Part shown: positions 59,593-64,000 of the stretch, piece after piece
How positions within the stretch are numbered: position 1 is the stretch's first letter
Layout of the letters: each line of letters starts with the position of its first letter
Source of the DNA: Strigops habroptila
Taxonomy: Eukaryota > Chordata > Aves > Psittaciformes > Psittacidae
Reading direction: 5' to 3'
Length of the DNA: 64,000 bases
Assembly (NCBI RefSeq): GCF_004027225.2
Contig: NC_044277.2
Coordinates: 66,674,400 to 66,738,399 of the forward strand
The notes under the pieces: model-generated
What the model was told of the DNA's origin: nothing
The model's database searches: none
What the model saw: only the letters and a program-made list of their open reading frames with translations
Translations under genes and position numbers: made by a program

Positions 59593-62332
59593 GTTTAATT
59601 TTGTACATCTTTGACAATATTGCCATTTTTTCCTTAATAGTTCAATATTGGTCATTGGTCATAAAGTTCTTGGAGACAGGAAGACAATAGTTTGCTGAAC
59701 TGTCGTGTACTGAAATACAGTTGGAAGATTGCAGTGGAAATAAGTAATTAGTACATTCTTAGATGATAGTTGTAATAGTGCTGCTGGATAGATTTGTCAT
59801 CTTTGTTCTGAGGTTTTAATTTCCTTCTTTTTCTGGAGATGATAATAGGGTGAAGGTGACGAGTTGGTCTGGAAATGTTAGAAGTAAATGCTTTAAACTT
59901 CAGCAGGTCAAACCTTTATCTGTTTAGAAAACAAAGTTAAAATCTGTGAGTATAGTACTGCATGTCTAGCAGCAAAGGTAATGTGTGTATATGGTCACTG
60001 TTAGTCAGCTGTCTGTAGACTACATATTTGAGTAATCTTGGAGAAAAAAGTGACAAATTCAGCAGTAAAAGAATGCCAAATAGTTGAATGAGATGGCTTC
60101 TTACTCAATTGTGCAGATAACATTGTTTGACTAGGACTAAAAAGCAGCGCTGTCAAGGAAACCTTTCAGGCTCAGCATGAAGTCATACTATCTAATATTT
60201 ATGAAGGGAAACTCACAAAAGATGCCAACACTTCAAAGGACATTTAAAAAAACCTTAAACAAACTAACCCCAAAATCCCAACAAAAAAACCTCCACCCTA
60301 ACCCTCCATCTTGTATGTCATAGTAATTAATGGTCTAACCCTCCCACATTTTTTTTCCCCTAATGGTGGTAGTAGGAATTTGTACAAATGACATCACCCA
60401 TCCTAAATATTTTTTTTTTTCCTGTCTCTGATCTAGTTCCTTAGGAACAAACTTATTAATTATTTTAAAAATGTCAGATAACTCCCACTATTTTATCTAA
60501 TTTCTTCTTCCTTCACTCTCTGTATTGCTGTCATACTCTCATTACTGTTTGCTTTGTTCCAACCCATCCCATTATGCTTTTATTCATCCAGTCATTGTTT
60601 TCGTGTCTGATCTTCAGCTTATTCTACTTGAAACCCCCTATACTCCTCAGAGCCTGCACTAATCATAGACTTAGTGTTATCAGTTCTGATTTATTTTTTC
60701 ATTTGAACATCATCTGATATAATGCTTTTGATGTTTATGGAAAAGGGAGCCCTTTTTTTAATGAATGCAAGAAGACTTAAACCAGGAGGTGTTACCTTTT
60801 GATTTTTTCCTCAAGGTTTTGAACTGTTTCCCAGCCAGAGCTCTGCTACAAAGTTTTCTTAGACTTCCCTTTCAAGCATGCTACTGTGGTTCCCTTTGGC
60901 TGCTTTGCCTTTGCTGGCTCAAGGTAGGCAGCCAGCTTGTTATTGCATTCAGTCCCCAACAAAACTGTTCTACCACTTGCTTTGTCTAGTCTTGCAAACT
61001 GCCTTTACTGTGAAAGGATCCCTGTTCTTGTCATTGCTTCAAAAGGGGGACTATATGCTACTGAATGATTGAAGGTTAGATACCTTGCTTATCAATTATG
61101 GTGATGTTTTGGCTAGATTTGGCAGTTCACGCTGCACTTGAATCCCCACCCCGTTTTTGCAAGGGACTAACTTGCTTGGGTGAAATTCTAGGTTTTATTA
61201 ACAGCAGGAAAGAGTATGTGGAACAGGCCAGAATTTGTACTTTGATTCCAAAGATCAGGTGAGGGTTGAATGCGTTCAGCATGTGTAAATATTGATGTCA
61301 CATTCAGAAAGCTCTTGTGGGCAAGCAGACCTCTTACCTGGTCATGACAAGGTACATTTTGCACTAGGAAGGCAAGTAAGCTTAAGTAAACTAAGATGAG
61401 TATTTTTATACAGGTGTAATTTAGGGTAGACAATCTTGAATAGGGGTCATTACCTTTGTAACTGATCACATCATAAGCTATATAAAGGTTTAGCTAATAG
61501 CTTTCAAACTGAACTTCTTAATCTACTTTATTGAGTAGGTAAAATAAGCTTGACAACATTGTTTGTAGAATTTATTTCAAATTAATTTCTCCTTTAAAGC
61601 TGTCATGACAATCAGTTCTTTCCAGGGAAATGGGCTGTTTTGTCACTTATTTGCTGTATCACATGCTTTTGGTTAATTGACTAGTCTTAAGCAAAACCAG
61701 AAACACAGTATTATGTTTTCAAGTAGTCCTTGTTTTGATGTTTTTCCTTTAAAATATATTTCTGGTGTATTGCATGGTTGTGAAAGAAATTACAAGAAAA
61801 GAATGCGTTAGTGATTGTGGATTTCTGTTTCTCAGTCCAGGTATGATCATAGCTCTAACCTGATAAGGTGCTGCAGTCAACTCCCTCTTTGCCTTTCCCA
61901 GCCTTTCCATATTAAGTTTTGAGGAATTTCCCTATTGGGAGGCATTACTCATTATCACTGCCGTGAAAAAGTACCTAATGGTGGGGAAACCAGGAGAGAG
62001 AGACCAGATCTCAGCACTGTAAGCAAAGCTCTCCTTTTTTTGCTCCTGTTTCAGTATAAACCAGTACCAACGCTGGCCTAGTGCCTGCATTCCTCTGTAA
62101 TTGGTTGCCACAGCATACTGAGATTGCTTTGTGGGAAGTAGATAAGTATTCTACCTGCCAGGCAGGAATACAAAAGCTGACATAGGAAGGAGTGGGGAAT
62201 GTCAGATCTACTCGGCAAAATTTGGCTCTGTGTGTTTAAAAAATGCCTGGTGTTGTCTCATGTATTAAGTGATTTGAAATTTTAAAATCAAACTAGCCTT
62301 CAAGTTTGAAACTCTGAAAAATAGCAGCAGTT

Positions 62333-62368
62333 GATATATATTGGGTAATAGATATATATTGGGTAATG
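62333..62368 (+). repeat. 18-bp tandem duplication
   Basis: GATATATATTGGGTAATA at 62333-62350 is followed directly by GATATATATTGGGTAATG at 62351-62368. They differ at one base only, so the duplication is recent. Confidence 0.9.
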
Positions 62369-63549
62369 CATTCTTGAACATTAGGTTGTTTAATTCTGTA
62401 AATTATGTGAACCTGGCAGTGCATGGGAGCTTTAACAAGCTTGTAAATACAAGGTTCAAGAGACTTGCATTACTTCAGATAGCAACAGGAAGCTTTGTTA
62501 AAACGCTCGTTTGTTGGATAACTGTCTTAAAAATGAACAAAACCCACGTAAGTGGGCTTGAATTACTTGTGAAGGCACTATATGTCAGTAGGAGAGTTGA
62601 AGAAAAAAAACAACAAACCCAACAAAACACCCAAAAAATCTAAAAGCAAAACCACAAACCCAAAGGAGTACTCCACTCAAGAGCAAGCAGCTCTTTACCA
62701 AGTCATCTTTCCAAAATCACACTCTGTCCTGCTCCATTTTACACCTCTAAACTCCAGTCATGGCTTGCATGGCTCCTGCTTGCTGTGAATGCAGGCTGCC
62801 TTCCTTTGGCCTCCCAATGGGTATCCCCTTAACTGGCCTCAGGTTTCCAGCATCCCAGTATGTTCCTCTTGATTTGGGGTTGGAAACCAGCTGTCAGAAC
62901 ATCACCTGAGCCTGCTAACATTGTTTGTAGCAACTGGAATAGGCAAACTTATCAGCACTGTGAATAAAAAGCTCACACAACTGAGAAAAAAAGTGTTATT
63001 GCTTTGGTAGCTTTGTGGCAGAAGGTTTAGCAGGTGTTTACCTAAAGGTTGGCCCAATATTCTCACCCACCTTGTGATGGTGGAAGGGTGCTCTGCCTGC
63101 CCTGGTGCAGGAAGGTGTTCCATGCTGCTGGGAACCCAGCTGTCCAGCTACCCATCCTGTATCTAAGCTTGGCACTCAAGCCACATTTCATACTGACCAA
63201 GCCACTGCTTTTTGGCTATTTGGGAGGTTTAAGTGAATTAATTTGTTGAAAGGAAGGAAATGACCAAAAGATTTGCTGCTGTATTTGCGGTGGGGGGGAA
63301 GACACAGGAGCAGCTATTTTAGATGGATGCTTTTCAGAGTGGTTTCCTTGTGGTGTGGTCGCTAGGTGCGTGTTGATCTTGTAGTGCAAGGAAAAAATTG
63401 CCTAACAGGGATGTAAAGATGTAAATGTTTAGATTTCGCTGGTCTAAAGCATACACTGTTTAAATGCTGATTGAAAAACAGCACAGATTGTTTGCAAGCT
63501 AGGACATGTCTGTCATATGTTTACTCTTTTTTTTCTTCACTGTTGTAGG

Positions 63550-63746
63550 AAGTGCTTTCCTCTTTTAAAGTGAGAACACCAGAGCATGTGCAGACATTGG
63601 AAAAATGGCTAGCTATTTTGGGTGTCAAATTTGCTCTTTTTTCATTTACCTGTTCTCTTGGTGCAGGAGCAGGACTTGTGCAAAAACTATATGCACTCAG
63701 TGCCACTGCAGATCCTGGCAAACAGTTTGATCTCATTAGATAGAAG
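63550..63746 (+). other. Candidate internal exon near the right edge
   Basis: TTTTTTTTCTTCACTGTTGTAG is an excellent acceptor ending at 63549. A donor AGAAG/GTAACA follows at 63747, giving a 197-nt exon. An earlier donor AAA/GTGAGA at 63571 would give a 21-nt exon. Only one frame is open: EVLSSFKVRTPEHVQTLEKW, then a hydrophobic middle, until TAG at 63742-63744, two bases before the later donor's last bases. As a coding exon it would therefore be terminal. With the 63747 donor it must be untranslated. The gene is not recognised. Confidence 0.25.
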
Positions 63747-64000
63747 GTAACAAATTGATTTGATCCTAGATGTTTTGTAGTCTCTGCAAAAAGCTGAAAG
63801 GGGAAGAAAGACATGTGCTTTGGTAGGCTTAAAATATGAATCTGTCAGCTAGGCATAAATGGGGAGGAAGATGAGGTGAAGATAGAGAGGAAAGAATGGC
63901 AGAAAACTGTTCTTCCATGACAGTTGTTTACAAAGTGCAGATGTTCGTAGGCTGGCTTTTCACAGTGTCCGTTTGCTTTTTCTTCTTGAAGGCTTTGAAA
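63747..64000 (+). other. Unique DNA to window end
   Basis: T-rich sequence with nothing recognisable. If the preceding exon is real, this is the following intron. Confidence 0.4.

Larger units (their letters stand above)
56895..63549 (+). other. Presumed intron, continued
   Basis: It contains a T/G-rich tract at 57488-57575, A/C-rich tracts at 60244-60306 and 62604-62662, a GC-richer patch at 58620-58990, a 20-bp palindrome at 59573-59592 and an 18-bp duplication at 62333-62368. No known repeat family or secure exon was recognised. Confidence 0.4.

Noticed and set aside
60289..60306. Telomere-like CCCTAACCC text
   Set aside because: Only about two partial units within an A/C-rich tract, so not an interstitial telomeric array.
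1..64000. CRISPR arrays, operons, tRNA, rRNA or prophage genes
   Set aside because: None seen. The sequence is avian nuclear DNA dominated by non-coding and repeat sequence.

Overview
This window is vertebrate nuclear DNA, almost certainly from a bird. The evidence is its repeats. Nine CR1 LINE fragments carry the typical avian CR1 3' end, and the longest still holds a decayed reverse-transcriptase reading frame. There is also one old avian LTR-retrotransposon fragment with an internal 39-bp tandem repeat, and one very old MIR-type SINE relic. I see no bacterial genes, operons, CRISPR arrays, tRNA or rRNA genes, and no intact protein-coding gene. Nearly all long open frames are chance frames, frames inside repeats, or frames in GC-rich DNA with few stops.

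Layout. 1-2410: two CR1 copies. 2411-14134: AT-rich unique DNA with a MIR relic at 2822-2995. 14135-14865: LTR fragment. 14866-28429: unique DNA with four CR1 pieces and, on the minus strand at 16047-16206, a protein-like stretch that could be a terminal exon. 28430-28695: a small isolated CpG island with GC boxes, an ETS-like site and a strong CTCF-like site. 28696-44339: gene-poor DNA with several blocks that look like conserved non-coding elements, including an NKX2/GATA/MEF2 site cluster. About 44340-45600: a strong CpG-island promoter with NRF1, ETS, GC-box and two divergent CTCF-like sites, and good plus-strand splice donors. 45600-64000: a long T- and G-rich tract best read as the first intron of a plus-strand gene starting at that island. 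A few exon-like segments lie in it, none identified.

The most useful reading is that a broadly expressed gene of unknown identity begins at about 44.7-45.1 kb, runs rightwards and leaves the window. The switch in strand composition at the island supports that direction. Everything left of it looks intergenic, or intronic to genes that cannot be named from this sequence. I did not find a convincing new biological system. The best leads are the possible minus-strand terminal exon at 16 kb, the orphan CpG island at 28.5 kb and the NKX2/GATA/MEF2 cluster at 34.8 kb.
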